A stretch of 64,000 nt of DNA from Alisma plantago-aquatica (GCA_963693085.1 OY856409.1:526674803-526738802), one strand, 5' to 3'; shown: positions 24,113 through 37,682, counted from the first letter of the stretch. Notes: generated by a model from the sequence alone, not told the origin. A program made the numbers and translations.

Positions 24113-26954
24113 CATAATATTCCCTACAAGATCATCATTATCTTTGCATGCCTTATAACAAGGCTCAATAACATCACTTACATATAATAAACTAGATCAA
24201 CACAATATTGCATTAATGAGCTAGGAGATATTCATAAACAATCATAGCAGGGTTATATTAACATTAAGAACATTCCTTTATTACATCAACAAGCAAGTAA
24301 TCTAGATATGATTAACCCTCATCATATTCATAATGCACATGTTTCGCATAAGGAAGTATCAACCATGTGGCTATGACAACCACCAATTAACACATTAAGG
24401 TTGTGATCATGTTAAGGAGATTATTTCACCATCATGCCATCATATAAGAATGTTAAACATGAATACTCATCTTTATCTATTTTCATTAGAGTTAGGTTCA
24501 ACAAGATAAATTATATTAATGTTACTAATCAGCACTTATACGCAAACCCTAACTCACGACATCCCATTGCATCATTGATGCATAAGGTGAAGCATCATCA
24601 TCACATTCCATACTATTCTCAACTATGAACCCACACATAAATCAAGGTGTAATGATCAGGTTATAGCATACTATGGTTTCAAAAACAGTAACAAAGTACT
24701 CCATGATTGTATTAGTTATTCAAGGTCTATTCATACCCAATTACCATCATTTAGTTATATTAAACCTAGGTATAACAAGCAATATGTCATTAGGGTTACA
24801 TATCAACACAATATGATTATCATCCCTTCTATTCATATGAGTGAATAGGTAAGACGACCTTATTAAGGGTAACCCTCCATTTGTTCCATCATCATTCAAC
24901 CCATATCACCATACCACAATGTCACCCAGAACCATTGGATGTTTAAAAGGTAAGACCATTGGTTATTTACATAAGTAAACACATTGGATAAACCACCTAT
25001 GAAGTCCTTGAGTTGTTCTCTAGAAAGAGTCACCATCTAACTCGAGACATCCCTTGATTAACAACATAAAAAGTTCCATGAAGAGTAGGGTAAAACCCAC
25101 AATCGACTGTTCATTTAAAACAAGCCATCCATTGTCAACAAATAAGCTCCTTAAGCTGATCATATAAAGGAAACCATCTAAATCACATTATTAGAACCAA
25201 AATATTACATTAGACATCATTCCACTTTATTGGAGGAATAAACATTAGATCTTAAGCATTGGCTCAAGTTCATATGTTAAAACCATCAATTATAGTATAA
25301 GTTTGACCATTGCATCAAGTGACCCAAGAAACCATTGGTCTAAGGCTTAATTGATTCTACAAATGCAATGCTTAACTCACCATAGGTTTTGGAGACCTGA
25401 TCCATGATCATTAGTGACCATTAAGTCACCATAGGTTTTTATATCAACACTATATTCATTAATCAACATCAAATATTAAACTAATATCACCATTTATTGA
25501 TAGAAACATTAGGGTACTTACTTGTTAATCACTAGGCTTTTAATTAGGCCAAAACATGACCTAAGGGGGTGAACGTCAGTTGACACCCTTGGTTACCACC
25601 ATCCATTGTCATGAAGACAACACCATAGGGTTTTTATAATGGTACCATCATCGGTTCATGGGTTTATAGAAGAAATCATCTTAAAACCCTAACATTGACC
25701 ATTGGTTGATAGGTGTTTAGCACCATAGGTTGTCAAACCAACCTGATCCAAGTCATATTATACCTTAGTAATAACGTACACATAATCACATGTTCATCTA
25801 TAACTAAAATCAGAACAGGGAACATTATAAAAATCAAAATCCAAGTCAAGCATAGCTTTTTAGTGCACGGATCATCATTTTCAGGCAAGAACATGATCTA
25901 GAAAGCTTATAGTAAGCAATAAACGTGGAGAAAGTTATAAAACTTTCCTCTAATGAGAATATAAAACCCCACACAGAAGAAATCTCGAGAAGGTAGGGTA
26001 GAAAATCCAAGCATAAGCTATGAACTCGTCCATCTAGCACCTTTCTTCATCAAATGAGCAAACCCTAAGCATAAGGAGCAAGAAAGGTAGGGTTTTAGAG
26101 CTTTAGAGAAATTTCTACCATGAAACAACAAGGTTCTGACCCGGAGGAAGGTATAAGGAAGGAGAAAAGAAAGAGAAATGGAGAAGGAAGGAATAAAATA
26201 ACTTTCCTTGGTCGAAATCCCTAGAAGATGACCTTGGAAACCCTAGGTAGGGCTAAATGGAGCTCTAGGAGACCTTCTCCAAAAAGAGGTTGTATTCTAC
26301 CTTAGAGCACTTGGTTCCGAAGAAAGCATAGTGAAGTCATTGCTCCAGGTTATAGGAAAGATAAAGCAAGAAAAAAGTTCATACTTAGGCAAGGAAGAGG
26401 TAAATATAGCCCATGGATAAGGATGGAAGCAAGCATGAGGTGTAAAAGTAGCTTCCCCATGTGCCTATAGCCTTAAACTATTAAGAATATAAAAGCACAC
26501 ACACAATCAGCTCTCCTACCATCAATATAGACCTACTTAGATTTCTTTTGTCGAATTTCCCAGCCAATCACATAATTCATTAGTTGATAGCTACTAAAGG
26601 TAGCTCATCCATGAAGGTAAACCCTAAAATACCCTTGAGGAAAACACCTTCAAACCAAGGATTAAATAGGTTCCTCATGGCTCAACAAGCTCAAGAATGA
26701 TGATATATTATCCAAGTAACATAATGAAAGTGATAAATTGCAAATAAAACCCCCCAATTGGGTAAATTGCAGAAAAGTCCAAAATGTACACAAAATTGCA
26801 TAACTTGCAGAAACAGTGTCCAAAATGGACCAAATTTGAAATTAAGCTTGTATTATGATTTCAAAACATATCACAAGGTTGTATTAGGGTTCTAAGAATT
26901 CAATTATAGTAATTAAGCTTATTCAACTCATTAAGAAAGTTTAGGGGCCTTACA

Positions 26955-27684
26955 CATAGTCTCCCTCTTATATTACATGATGCATAAATAGGTGTACGTG
27001 GATGATATGATTGCCAAATCTATGAGACCTGATGATCACATATTTCACTCAAAAAGCTCTTTCAATGACTAAGGTAATTCTATCTGCATCTCACTCCAAT
27101 AAAATCTACCTTGGGAGTTAAACCTCGTAACCTCCATGGTTACATCGTCGGTCAAATAGGAATCAATCTATAATGGAGAGGCCCATGCCATTGAAGAAAT
27201 GTCTTCACCGAAAACAAAAAAAAGATCATATCAACCAACTTCCCTACAATTTTGGGAGTCTAGTAGATCGTCTCAACTATTATCGATGCTTCAAATTTTA
27301 GAGTCATTCTACTAATTGATAATCAAATAAACCAACTTCCCTACTTCGATCTTTGCTAATTAGGAACCTAGTCTCGAAAGTCTTGTTCATTTTGGCTAGT
27401 TACTTTCCTGAAATGTTAGTTCGATGATCATTTCACAATCAATCAATCTATTAATTTACCAATCATTGAGTCAATTGACTGACTTATAAAATGGAATGGT
27501 TGGATTCATATTCAACATTTTCATGAATTACGTTATAATGATGTGATTGTAAACTTTTTTCTCTTTAACATCCTTATGTTCCTTCTAAAGGCCATGATTA
27601 ATGGGGCATAATATCAGGCACTTGATATTTATGGAATCAGAAACATCTAATGACAAGTATGTAATGTGTTCCTTAGGAATATTT
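26955..27684 (+). pseudogene. Tat-lineage gypsy pol, RT catalytic part and RNase H (split gene, piece 2)
   Basis: Directly after the right-hand CATAG the reading resumes with MMHK, one stop, then VYVDDMIAKS (26992-27021). YVDDMI-KS is the catalytic RT motif of the Tat lineage. Weak RNase H similarity continues in shifting frames to 27684 (for example YQALDI-GIRNI near 27613-27650). At 27684 it is cut by the copia element. I could not recognise its continuation after 46789. Joining the two Tat pieces is supported by matching motif order and the target duplication. Confidence 0.7.
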
Positions 27685-29143
27685 TGGTGAGTTGAGAGTT
27701 ATACATTGTCCATATTTTGATAATGACTTAACCATTCCATTCATATGTATCTAATAAGTTTGATTAAGATTGATTTCAGGCATTAGGTACATGAAAATGG
27801 TCAAATTCACCAAGCCCTAGCTTGTCCAAGTTCAAGTCAAAAGAAATGCAAATGTGCAATTTGGGAAATCACTCCAAATATCCTTAGAATATTTTCGTAA
27901 TCATTTGTATTGATGATATGACTTGTAACTAAAAAATTAGGGGCACTTAATTCGATCGTTTTCTCACTCAAAAATCATTTTGGAAAATTTATCATAGCAA
28001 CTTAATTGGTCAAGTTTGAATCTCGACCAATCAGTGATGGATTTTTGGAAATGATTGCATGGGTTGAGTTGTACTCTCACATAACTCGACCGACCAACTT
28101 TCTGACCAAAGTTGATTTTGGATGATTGGTCGAGTTACCCCATGACAAACTCCATTGATAGTTTAAAAATTGGCTTTGTTGGATCATGGATCGGTTGAGT
28201 TGCCTTTATTGAAACTCAACCAAAGGGACTGTACAAAAATCACACAAAAAGTGATTTCAATCGTTGGAGAGTTGTTAGAAACAAAAATAGATCTATTGCA
28301 AGTTGTAAAATGGCTATTTTTCATTTGTAAGTGATCCCACACTCAAAGGAACACTCCCAGCTATAAATAGGACCTCTTAGAGTTCATTCCAAGGTTTCTC
28401 ATTCATGCTATCCTTAGTCCCTGCTATAGTTGAGTGTGCTAAACTCCTTTGAGCCCCTTTCTCTCTCTCACATTTACAAAGCATTTCATGATTATGATTG
28501 AGTTAGGCATCTTGTAAGAGAGGTACCCCATTCTTACCTTGTAAAGCTCTCCATCTTCCCACTTCCCAATCCCCTTTCTCAAAGAGAAAAGGCTGAAGTG
28601 ATCTTCTTCGAGTGAAGGAGGAGTTGGTGTTCTTCATCAAGGTTGAAGAATGTGTGAAAATCTTCTCCAAGTGAAGGAGAAGGACAAGGTGGAAGATCTA
28701 AGGAGCTTGGTGGGTAAATCCTCAAGGTTGAAGACTTGTTGTAAGGAGGATATGTCCTAGGAGAAGAAATTGAGTTTCTTGCAAGAGTGGGTAAGACCTG
28801 TTGTGAAGTAGAAGACTAGATATTTGATAGGTAAGCCCTTGGATGTAATGTGGTATTCTTGTATGTCTTATAATGGAATATAAGTATACATGGATTGCAA
28901 AGTCCTAGAGGTTGACCTCTCTAGGTAGTGGACTGACGGCCTCCTAGCTTGGAGATTGGAACCACTATAAACACCTTGTCCAAGTGTTTGTTTCAATCTC
29001 TCTCATCCTTTCTATGCTTCTTTAGATAGGACTTAAAATTCACTTTTATCATTTGGTTTCAATTGATATGATTTGAAGGTATAACTATTCTTGTGCAAGA
29101 TCTAAAGCTCTATTCATCCCCCTCTTAAGCCCTAGATCCAACA
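27685..29143 (+). repeat. 5' LTR of the SIRE-type copia element
   Basis: Begins TGGTGAGTTGAGAGTTATAC and ends CCCTAGATCCAACA. The 3' LTR at 45337-46788 begins TGTTGACTTGAGAGTTATAC and ends identically. The U3 part (27995-28210) is rich in variants of aactcgaccga and ggtcgagtt. A TATA box lies at 28362. Confidence 0.92.
28362..28370 (+). promoter_or_regulatory. LTR TATA box (5' copy)
   Basis: TATAAATAG, preceded by cactcccagc. The matching box in the 3' LTR is at 46013-46021. Both sit at the same place in the LTR alignment. Confidence 0.75.
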
Positions 29144-29145
29144 AG

Positions 29146-29158
29146 GGGTATCAGATCA
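29146..29158 (+). other. Primer-binding site (initiator Met tRNA type)
   Basis: Three bases after the LTR end the sequence reads ggGTATCAGATC, matching TGGTATCAGAGC, the complement of the initiator methionine tRNA 3' end, apart from its first base and one later base. Confidence 0.75.
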
Positions 29159-29195
29159 AGGATCTTCACCAAAACATCTCATAAAAGATGAGAAG

Positions 29196-31015
29196 ATGGG
29201 TGAGAACCTACTTGGTTCCCTCAACCTAGAGGGAGGCTTCTCCATGTGCCCCCCAGTCTTCGATACCACCAACTTCCTCTATTGGAAGTACTAGATACAA
29301 TTTTACATTCAAGGGATGAACTTTGGTATGTGGAAAGTGATGATTTCACCCTACAACGAGTCGACCGGAGCTATATCAACTTGGGATGAAGCATCTATAA
29401 GGAATGTATAGCTCAAAGCCAAAGCAATTAGCATCATCTATGCAGACCTCACTCCATCTGAGTTCAACAACATCTCCTCATGGAATACAACCTATGAGAT
29501 ATGGGAAAAGTTGTAAATCAGTTATAAAGGCACAAAGAAAGTGAAGGACACAAAGATCTACATGTTGAACAACCTCCTAGAGAACTTCAAGATGGGGAAT
29601 ACATAAGGAGTTTCCTAGATGTATTCAAGACTCAACATCACCATCAATGGCCTAGCTACTTTGGGACACGCTTTGGATAGAGGAGAAATAAACTCAAAGA
29701 TCCTAAGGCCTCTTCCAAAGATATGGGAGTCAAAGGTGACCTTTGTTGAAGAAGTAAGAAGTCTTGGTGATCTTCCAAACGAGGAGCTTATTGGAAATCT
29801 ACAAGCTCATGATCCAAGACTTGACAAGCAAGAAGAGGAAGCAAAGTAAGAAGAAAAAGAATCAAGAAAGATCAAAGATAGTGCCTTCAAATCTCAAGTG
29901 GAGGCTCTCATTATTCAACAACAACTTGCTTGCCATACCTCTCATTCTAGTGAAAAATGGTGGCCCTAGTGAGCATGAATCCAACTTCTCCAAGGGAAAG
30001 CACTTCAAAGGAAAGCAATCTTATTCATCTACTCCAAGGTGTTACAAGTGTGGTAAAAAAGGACACTACATGAGTGAATGCTCTAAGGATAGAAAGTCAC
30101 ACCACAAGAGAAGCTCCAAGAAGGCGGAAGAGTACAAAAAATATAGAAAATAAAGAGGAAGGACAAGAAGGAGAGGAGGCACAAAGACGCAAGTCATGCT
30201 GCATGGGAAGGATCATCCTCTAGTGGCTCAAGCTCTAATGAAGATGGAGAATGCCACCTTGCACTCGTGGCCTCCACAAGTGAAGATATTGGTGAGGTAA
30301 GTGAGGTAAGTTTGCATGAGTTAGCTAAAGAAACTCTTATTTACATGCTTAATTCTACCCATTCTTCTTATTCCGAATGTAAATCTAAAAAGAAGAGGTT
30401 GGGTAAAATCATTGATGACTTGTATACTAAACTTGATATTCTTGAGCAAGAATGAGAAGATTGATATTGAGAGCATTGATTCCTGGCAAGGCCAATTTAT
30501 TGATCTTGAGCTCCAATATAATGGAGTTGAAGTAGAGAATGGTGTCTATCTCAAGAATATTGCATCTCTTAAGGAAGATAACCAAAACTACCTTAATAAG
30601 CTTGAGTTACTTAAAACTAAAAATGCAGAACTTGAGCTTATTAGTGATGCTCATAGAGATGAGAGAGATGTTTAGCTCAAAGAAATTCAATTTCTTAAAT
30701 CTAAAAATGCTAGGTTACTTGGTCAAGTTAATGATTTATCTTTTAGATCTATTTTTCCTAGTAATGATGTTGCTTCTATTACTCTTGAAAATGATTCTTA
30801 TTTGACTAAAGCCCTTTGTTTATAGGCTGACCTTATACATGCTAGAGATGATATTACTAGTTTGTATGGTATTGTTATCTCTCTTATTGACGACAATCAT
30901 AGACATAGAGCCTCTCTGTAGAAATTCCTCAAAGAGAATAACTCCCTAAATGAATCCTTGATCACTCTACCAAAAAAAGTGGTACTAGTGGTTTGGGATT
31001 TGTAGGGGGAGCTCC
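29196..31015 (+). pseudogene. SIRE gag, decayed
   Basis: Gag builds the virus-like particle. From ATG 29196 the reading MGENLLGSLNLEGGFSM is followed by FDTTNFLYWK and MNFGMWKVM, typical of copia Gag (UBN2-type domain). NTTYEIWEKL and LRPLPKIWESKVTFVEE come later. A zinc knuckle C-YKC-GKKGHYMSEC is at 30040-30081. Beyond it a charged, leucine-rich stretch (about 30412-31015, with LEDDNQ-like and KNAELELI words) looks like the coiled-coil extension of SIRE Gag. Stops within FLYWKY*, SIRNV* and others break it. Confidence 0.8.
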
Positions 31016-31079
31016 TAAGTGCAAGAGTAAGGCCAAAGGTAAGAAAAAGAGTAAGGAAACTCCTATTTTCATTGGAGAG

Positions 31080-32160
31080 TCTTATGGGCTAAAGAACCCT
31101 ATGCTTTACTCTCATTGCAAAAGTGATGATCATTATTCTACTTATTGTCCATAAAAGCCTAAGGGGACCAACCCAAAGATGAGATGGGTCCCCAAGATAT
31201 CACTAGATCCCAAAGTTTGAGTTGGGAACCAACATTCTCCTTTCTTGTAGGAAAAAGGAAAATGGATTGTTGATAGTGGTTGCACGAAGCACATGACAGG
31301 TGATATAAGCCATTTCCACAATTTCACAAAGAAGAAAGGAGGATTGGTTACTTTCGGGGACAATAAGAAAGGTAAGGTAAAAGGTGAGGGTGATGTAGGT
31401 GAATCCTTTTATATCAATAATGTTCTCCTTGTGGATGGCCTACATCACAATTTAATAAGTTTTAGTCAATTATGTGATAATGGTTACCTTGTTCTATTTA
31501 CTTCTTTTGAATGCTTACTCATAGATTCCCTCACTTACAATGTCATGTATAAGGGAACTAGGAATGGTAATCTTTATGTAATTGTGCTTGACTTAGTTAA
31601 ACCTATTGTTGGTATATGCCTTGTAGTCAATTTGAATGATATTTCTCTTTGGCATTGTCGGCTAGGTCATGTAAATATGCATCAATTGAAGAAGTTTAGC
31701 AAAAACGACTTGGTCAAGGGACTTCCCAAATTGCATTTTGAAAAGGATGAGGAATTACAACCTTATACCCAAGGAAACTAATCCAAGTCCTCCTTCAAAT
31801 CCAAAGGAGTCCTTAGTACCAATAGAGTTCCTAAACTTCTCCATATTGATCTATTTGGACCTATGAGAGATCAATCACTTTGTGGTTCCAAGTATTGTCT
31901 TGTTATTGTCGATGATTTCTCTCAATATACTTTGACCTTCTTTCTCATTTCTAAGAGAGATACTCTTGATGTTTTCTCTAGATTTTTTAAATGAGTAGAA
32001 AATGAAACTTCTTGCCTTGTTTTCATCCATTGTGAACATGGGGGAGAATTTGATATTGATCTTTTTGAACATTTTTGTGAAGATTTGGGCAACACACATA
32101 ACTTTTCTTCACCTCAAACACCTCAACAAAATGGGCTTGTAGAGAGGAGGAATAGGTCAC
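31080..32160 (+). pseudogene. SIRE pol part 1: protease and N-terminal integrase (split gene)
   Basis: A second zinc-knuckle-like word (SHCKSDDHYSTYC, about 31113-31150) precedes the protease motif WIVDSGCTKHMTG (31264-31302), whose DSG is the active site. GAG-pre-integrase follows with WHCRLGHVNMHQL (about 31650-31690). The integrase core has HIDLFGPM (about 31845-31868), HCEHGGEFD (about 32031-32055, where the catalytic aspartate reads glutamate) and QQNGLVERRNRS. At 32160 the coding sequence is cut by the element at 32161. The serine codon context resumes at 40188 after the duplicated GTCAC. Confidence 0.88.
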
Positions 32161-35100
32161 TGTGATAGCTAGGTTTTTCCCTCATTCAATTTGTGTACAT
32201 CTTGACTCATTAGATACTCTTTATTAACTCAATAATCATACTCACCCTCAATTTGATGACTTTGAGTCTTTTTTACTCAATTTAAGGGTTGGATTTCGTT
32301 AAGTATCACCTCACACTTAGATATGACTTTAATTGAAGTTTTGAACTAAGTATCATTCCCATTATATATCACCAACTTGCAATCAAGATTGAACTACACC
32401 AATGAACTCTCCATTCCAAGAACTATATCTCATGTTATAGAGAATTCTTTTATCTTTCTAATGGTGCAAGAAATGCCTTAATTGGACATTCGGAGTCCAA
32501 GTTATGATCTTTCTAGTGTACCTTTGTTTCTCTTGATTTTAATCTGATTTGAATCGGTCTTATGCCTTTGTTGGGCCCAATGTGAGGGCATCACTGCAGC
32601 CCATTACCTCTTTTTCCCTCTTTCTTGGAGATCTATCTCATTTTCTAGTGGCCAATTGCTAACCTCAAACTCGTGGATCGTGATCCTCTACCTTTGGGTC
32701 ACCCAGCTCCAGTTTGAGCCTCCCATACAATGACTAGTAAATTGTCTTGCACCTATACATTCACCAGCACAAGTGACATTGGTGGCCACCTACCCCAAGC
32801 TTTGGCACCTTCTTTGGTGTTCGTCACACTCTGGTGAGCATCTAAAATACCCAAACATCACCTCTCCATAATCTGGGCTCCCCTACGGCTCCGTGTAGGA
32901 AGTAAGCACCCCGGAGGCCCCTTTTGGAGCATTGGCTCCTTGGCAAAATGCAGTCGGCCGAAGCTCCAGTGACCCCGCGCAGGCATGCCGTCGTGTAGGG
33001 AGTCAACCCAGGAGACAAATCTGGCTGAAAGAGGGCTTCTTCCCTGGCCATTGGATGGAGTCGGGCCCACGGTGAATCTTGTATTGAGGACCCCAATCTC
33101 TTTCTCCCTCTCTTTTCATCTCTTGCGCATGGGTGGTGTTTGGGAGGGCGGTGACAAGAAGTTGCAAAGAGGTTGTTGGAGTTTGCGGGCATCCAACAGT
33201 CGTTGGAAAACCCCAAGAAAGCCGGGTCAGCAATGGGGAATCGCCCCGCTCAGCCTTTCCCTGACCATTGGATCAAGATCCAATGGACCATATCCACTAT
33301 TTTTAGGTAAACTTGCAACATGCGTATCTCTTCACTCATTTGGCTTTTTTGGTCTGAATATATATGAATTTTGATCCTCACAATGAGATCTACCTAATGA
33401 TGCTAGTTTCATGGACTGATTCTATTTTTTGTTCCACTGATATGCTAAGAATGATCTCTTTGATGTCTTTTATATGTTTCAACCTATTTAATTCACCACA
33501 TATGATCTTCCGTCATTTATAGCCCCTAAAACATAATACTTTAACTATTTGTTATCGTGATTGAGGTCTTGGACCGTCTAATGCACCATAATGTTTCATC
33601 TTGACTTTTCATGACTAGCTTTTCCCTAAAATGACTCTTTTAAGTAATACTTTGATGCAACTTATCTATATATGAGGTTTGGAGTTAACTTACCATCATA
33701 CCATAATTGAACTTCGAAATCAGTAGATCCTATCATCACTTGTGTCATGCTTGACTAGTACTCTATGCATCCTTGCCTTAAATACCTCTTGTGCACCTTG
33801 ATATGCCCAATTTGAAGTGTTTGGGACTTATGTAATTTGGATCCTTTTTCTTGTGCTAAAGTGAATCCCTAATATGCAAATGTTAATGTTTACTTCCAAA
33901 TTAGTACTTGAATAACTTGTAAGATGTTTTGCCTAGTAGTATACTCATATGCATATTTGACTTCAAGTAGCACACTTATGGCATGTAACATGTTCTAGAT
34001 GCACAGGTTGGTTTTTGTACCCCAATCTTGCTAAATAATAACCTAATGATGTTATACATGTATCTTAAGACTTCAAATCAGTAGATTCACCCTACTTGTA
34101 GCACTAAATACCGACTTGATCTATCATATGCTCCCAATGCTTCTATGACTTGGAATGTTTGACCCTATTGCATGAATCGATCTTATATGCCTAGTTATGA
34201 TCTGACATGGGTGAAAATTGATGGAAGCCTAAATATCATGACTCCTTTACTCCTAAATCAGAGTTTATATTTATCTAGTATTACTCATGATGTGGATGTA
34301 TTACCTAGAACTAAGGTGTTGATGTGACCTTTGAACTATGGTTGATTGATTGCATGCTTGTACGAAACTTTGGACCTAAGTTGATCTGATTGAAAACTAG
34401 TTCTAGGGGAACATCCACATGAGTTATATCATGTTTATCTTAATTAGATCTAGTGATCTAAGACACTATGTCACATCATAGGTCCATGTTGGGTTGGGCC
34501 TTCGCTAAGTATCTTACTCATGAATCATAACTCACGAGGTACATTTCCTCTTGACCCTATTATGATATTGGCTTGCTTGTATGTATGCTCATATGAATGC
34601 TTGGCTACTTACCTTTTTGAGATATTGTTCCTTTGACTACTACTTCCATGTTTTAGTATTCTACGTTGACAAAACATTGAAATATAATGTACAAAAATCT
34701 ATTATGCAACCTAATGTTGACATAATGGATAAAGGAACCTAAAACATGCTTTATATAAAATAATATTTTTGAATGTTATTGCTTTGTTTCTTCTTCTTGG
34801 CTATGATCATGTTTCTAGCCAAGCAAAATTTAGTATTATTCTTAAACTATTTTTATTCCTTTTCATAGCGTACTTAATGCTTTAGCATTAATATGTTTTT
34901 GTTTATCAAATTTGTGTTTCCAAATGAAGATTTACGGCACTCAAGGATCTATACTATGAAATGAAACACCAATGGCATATTAGAAATGGAATGGGTACAT
35001 GCCCCTTATCTCCATGCTTAATATCTTGTTATCTCTTACCTTGTTCTTGTTTGCGGTTTTATTCATGCATATGTTATGTGATCCATTCTAGGGACGGGCG

Positions 35101-35172
35101 CCCAGGTCCACTCACCATTGGATAAGTAGCCATTAGGAGTGTGGACTTAGGGTAACAAATGGTTTTGTGATA
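32161..35172 (+). repeat. 5' LTR of the LARD-like element
   Basis: Starts TGTGATAGCTAGGTTTTTCC and ends ggtaacaaatggttttgtgata (split 35151-35172), aligning with the 3' LTR throughout. About 125 bases present in the 3' LTR (about 37642-37768), including its TATATAA, are missing near 32806-32820. By eye about one base in ten differs. Open frames inside, such as minus 32842-33216, are matched by a shorter decayed copy in the other LTR and are not treated as genes. Confidence 0.9.
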
Positions 35173-35174
35173 GA

Positions 35175-35186
35175 TGGTATCACAAC
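35175..35186 (+). other. Primer-binding site of the LARD-like element
   Basis: TGGTATCACAAC begins two bases after the LTR end. The first eight bases match the initiator-Met tRNA complement TGGTATCA. Confidence 0.65.
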
Positions 35187-36974
35187 AATCACTATCCATT
35201 ATGCATGTTTGACCACCCAATTCCACATACCTTAGAGAGCCTTCTAGCATCTCATCTCTTCTCCAAGGACTACCCTAAGCCACCCATTAGATGATAATTT
35301 GTTAGCTTCTCATATATTCATGTTATTCTTCTACTCATGACTATTAATCACATGATATCTCAATTTTGAGTATCTTATGTATGGGGAAAACTAAAAATTT
35401 GTATGAATTGATAAAAATAATAATTGAGTAAACTAATGATGATGCCATGTCTGACCTTAAATTAAAAACTCGATTAGGAATAATGAAACTACTATTGTAG
35501 TTAAGTACTCAAGTATGACCCCTAAGATCATTAAAAAAATCAACTTTACCAAATCTAGACTACATGTTATCTATGTTTGAGGTAAAATTATTACTGATCT
35601 TGATATGATGAGAGAAGGAATATTTGTACATTATACCTCATGGTTGATGAGATCCCTCTTTGATTAAATCCATGATGCCATATTATTGATCAAACCTCAA
35701 ACATGATTAACCAAAAAAAATCTCTATTTAATACGTATGATGCTTATGCCTTGGAATGACTACGTTCTTGGACTCTCAAAATCATGATAAAAAAATCAAT
35801 ACAAGAGGCATCTTCCCTATTGATTCCTATTCCTCTTAGAAAGATATATTTCAGATAATCTTATGGACATGGATCTTGCTCTTGCCCGATTATGCCCTAA
35901 CTCTTGGACTACTCAATTTGACTTCCAGTGTGCTAGATGACTCATGACTAATATGGACTAGTGTGCTAGATTAGGGTGGTATTTGACTTATGACTCCCTT
36001 AACCTAGGTCACATGTATATTTGACTACCTGTAAATTTGGGATAAAGAAGACCAAGCCCAGATGGGAAGGTCACCAAGAAGACCAAGCCCAGGAGGGAAG
36101 GTCACCATGAGCCCAATGTTGGGACATGAAGCGAATGATGTGCACCCTATGAGATGGGGAAAATTTGGGATAAAGAACTACACTAGAAAATAATGTGCTC
36201 GAATGTTGTAGGAGAAAGCTCAAGGAAAATGAGAATGACATATCAATAAAAACCTTTGGAAGGGTGGAGCCCTAAGTCACCCCTAAGGTCTAAAATGATA
36301 ATCTAAACCCTAACTTAGAAATTTGTTGATCTATGACTTTTATATCCAAACTTGACTCTCAATATTGAACATTGAAATCTTGATCCATGATTGTTGATGT
36401 TGGTTTGACTTGACTCCTATGATCACCCTTTTTGGATCTTGAGATCACCCTCGATATATTATAATGACCTTTGTGTTCCCAAACCTAGAGAATTTTGAAA
36501 TAATTATTATGATGATTTTGCTCAATTTATGATTTAGGATTAAGCTCCATGTGGACTGGGGTGGGACCTTCCATTGATTTTGTACATGAAACCATGATGA
36601 TTAAAATATGATGTATTGTCTCAAACTGTTGAAGTATGAAATCCCAATCATGGATGTATAACCCACCTAGGCTAATGCAAAAGCTAGAACCATAAATTTT
36701 GGGAAAGAGTGTCATGTTGTACTCTTGCATTCAAAGAGCCCTATTCATTTAACCTAAAATGTGATCTCTCCAATTTGTGATCTATATAATGATCACTCCA
36801 ATTTGTAACTCGTGATGACCTTTCCAATTCAATGGTCAATGTGACTATGATTCTTGTTGCTCGCTTTCTCGATAGTGTTGATGTTGAAGCAATTCCAAGT
36901 TGTTTTTTATATGAAGTATGAAAACTCAATCTCAATTGACGATTTGATGCAATTTTGGGGACAAAATTTATTTT
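35187..36974. other. Non-coding interior of the LARD-like element
   Basis: About 1.8 kb without any retrotransposon protein motif in either direction. The only ORFs are two minus-strand frames of 67 and 64 residues (36527-36935) without motifs. A 31-bp tandem pair occurs at 36047-36108. Confidence 0.7.
36047..36108 (+). repeat. 31-bp tandem pair
   Basis: Units gaagaccaagcccagatggg and gaagaccaagcccaggaggg, each followed by aaggtcacca, at 36047-36077 and 36078-36108. Confidence 0.85.
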
Positions 36975-36987
36975 AAGGTAGGGAGGA
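36975..36987 (+). other. Polypurine tract of the LARD-like element
   Basis: aaggtagggagga lies immediately before the TG of the 3' LTR. One pyrimidine interrupts an otherwise pure purine run. Confidence 0.7.
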
Positions 36988-37682
36988 TGTGATAGCCTAA
37001 GTTTTTCCCTAATTCAATTTGTGTATATCTTGACTCATTAGAAGCTCTTTCTTAATCAATAATCATACTCACCCTCAATTTGATGAATTTGAGTCTCCTT
37101 TTACTCACTTGACAGGTTGGATTTTGTTAAGTATCACCTCACACCTAGATATGACTTTAATTGTAGTTATGAACTAAGTATCATGCCCATTATATATCAC
37201 CAATTTGCAATAAATTTTTAACTTCTCCAATGAACTCTCCTTGCTATGAAATGTATCTCATGTTACACAGAATTCTTTTATCTTTCCAATGGCACAAGAA
37301 ATTCCTTAATCGGACATTCGGAATCCAAGTTATGGTCTTTCTAGTGTACCTCTATTTCTCTTGATTTTAATCTGGTTTGAATCGGTTTTATGCCCTTGTT
37401 AGGCCCAATGTGAGGGCATCCATGCGGCCCATTACCTCTTTTTACCTCTTGCTTAGCAATCGATCTCATTCTCTAGTGGACAATGACAAACCTTGAACTC
37501 ATGGATCGCGATCCTCGACCTTTGGATCACCCGGCTATGATTTGAGCCTCCCATCCAACAACTAGTAAATTGTCTTGCACCTCCGTACATTCACCAATGC
37601 AAGTGACATCGGGGGTCACCTACCCCAAGCTTTGGAACCTCCTTTTTGCGCCATCTTCCCCCAAATTGTCGCCCTCTTTGCC

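Larger units (their letters stand above)
15463..26954 (-). mobile_element. Inserted LTR element, probably a chromovirus-like solo LTR, itself containing a LINE
   Basis: The insert begins TGTGAGAACC and ends CCTTACA, so it has TG...CA termini, and is flanked by CATAG on both sides. Read on the minus strand it starts TGTAAGGCCCCTAAACTTTC, like the TGTAACACCCC start of Tekay/Del-type chromovirus LTRs, and ends GGGTTCTCACA. A pyrimidine-rich leader-like stretch on the minus strand (about 26220-26030) fits that orientation. I found no gag or pol, no primer-binding site and no second LTR copy inside. Subtracting the LINE at 17226-23797 leaves about 4.9 kb, which is long but possible for one LTR. 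A two-LTR element with a collapsed interior is the main alternative. Confidence 0.65.

Noticed and set aside
32985..33374. 129-residue plus-strand frame in the LARD LTR as a gene
   Set aside because: No motif, and it is not kept open in the other LTR.
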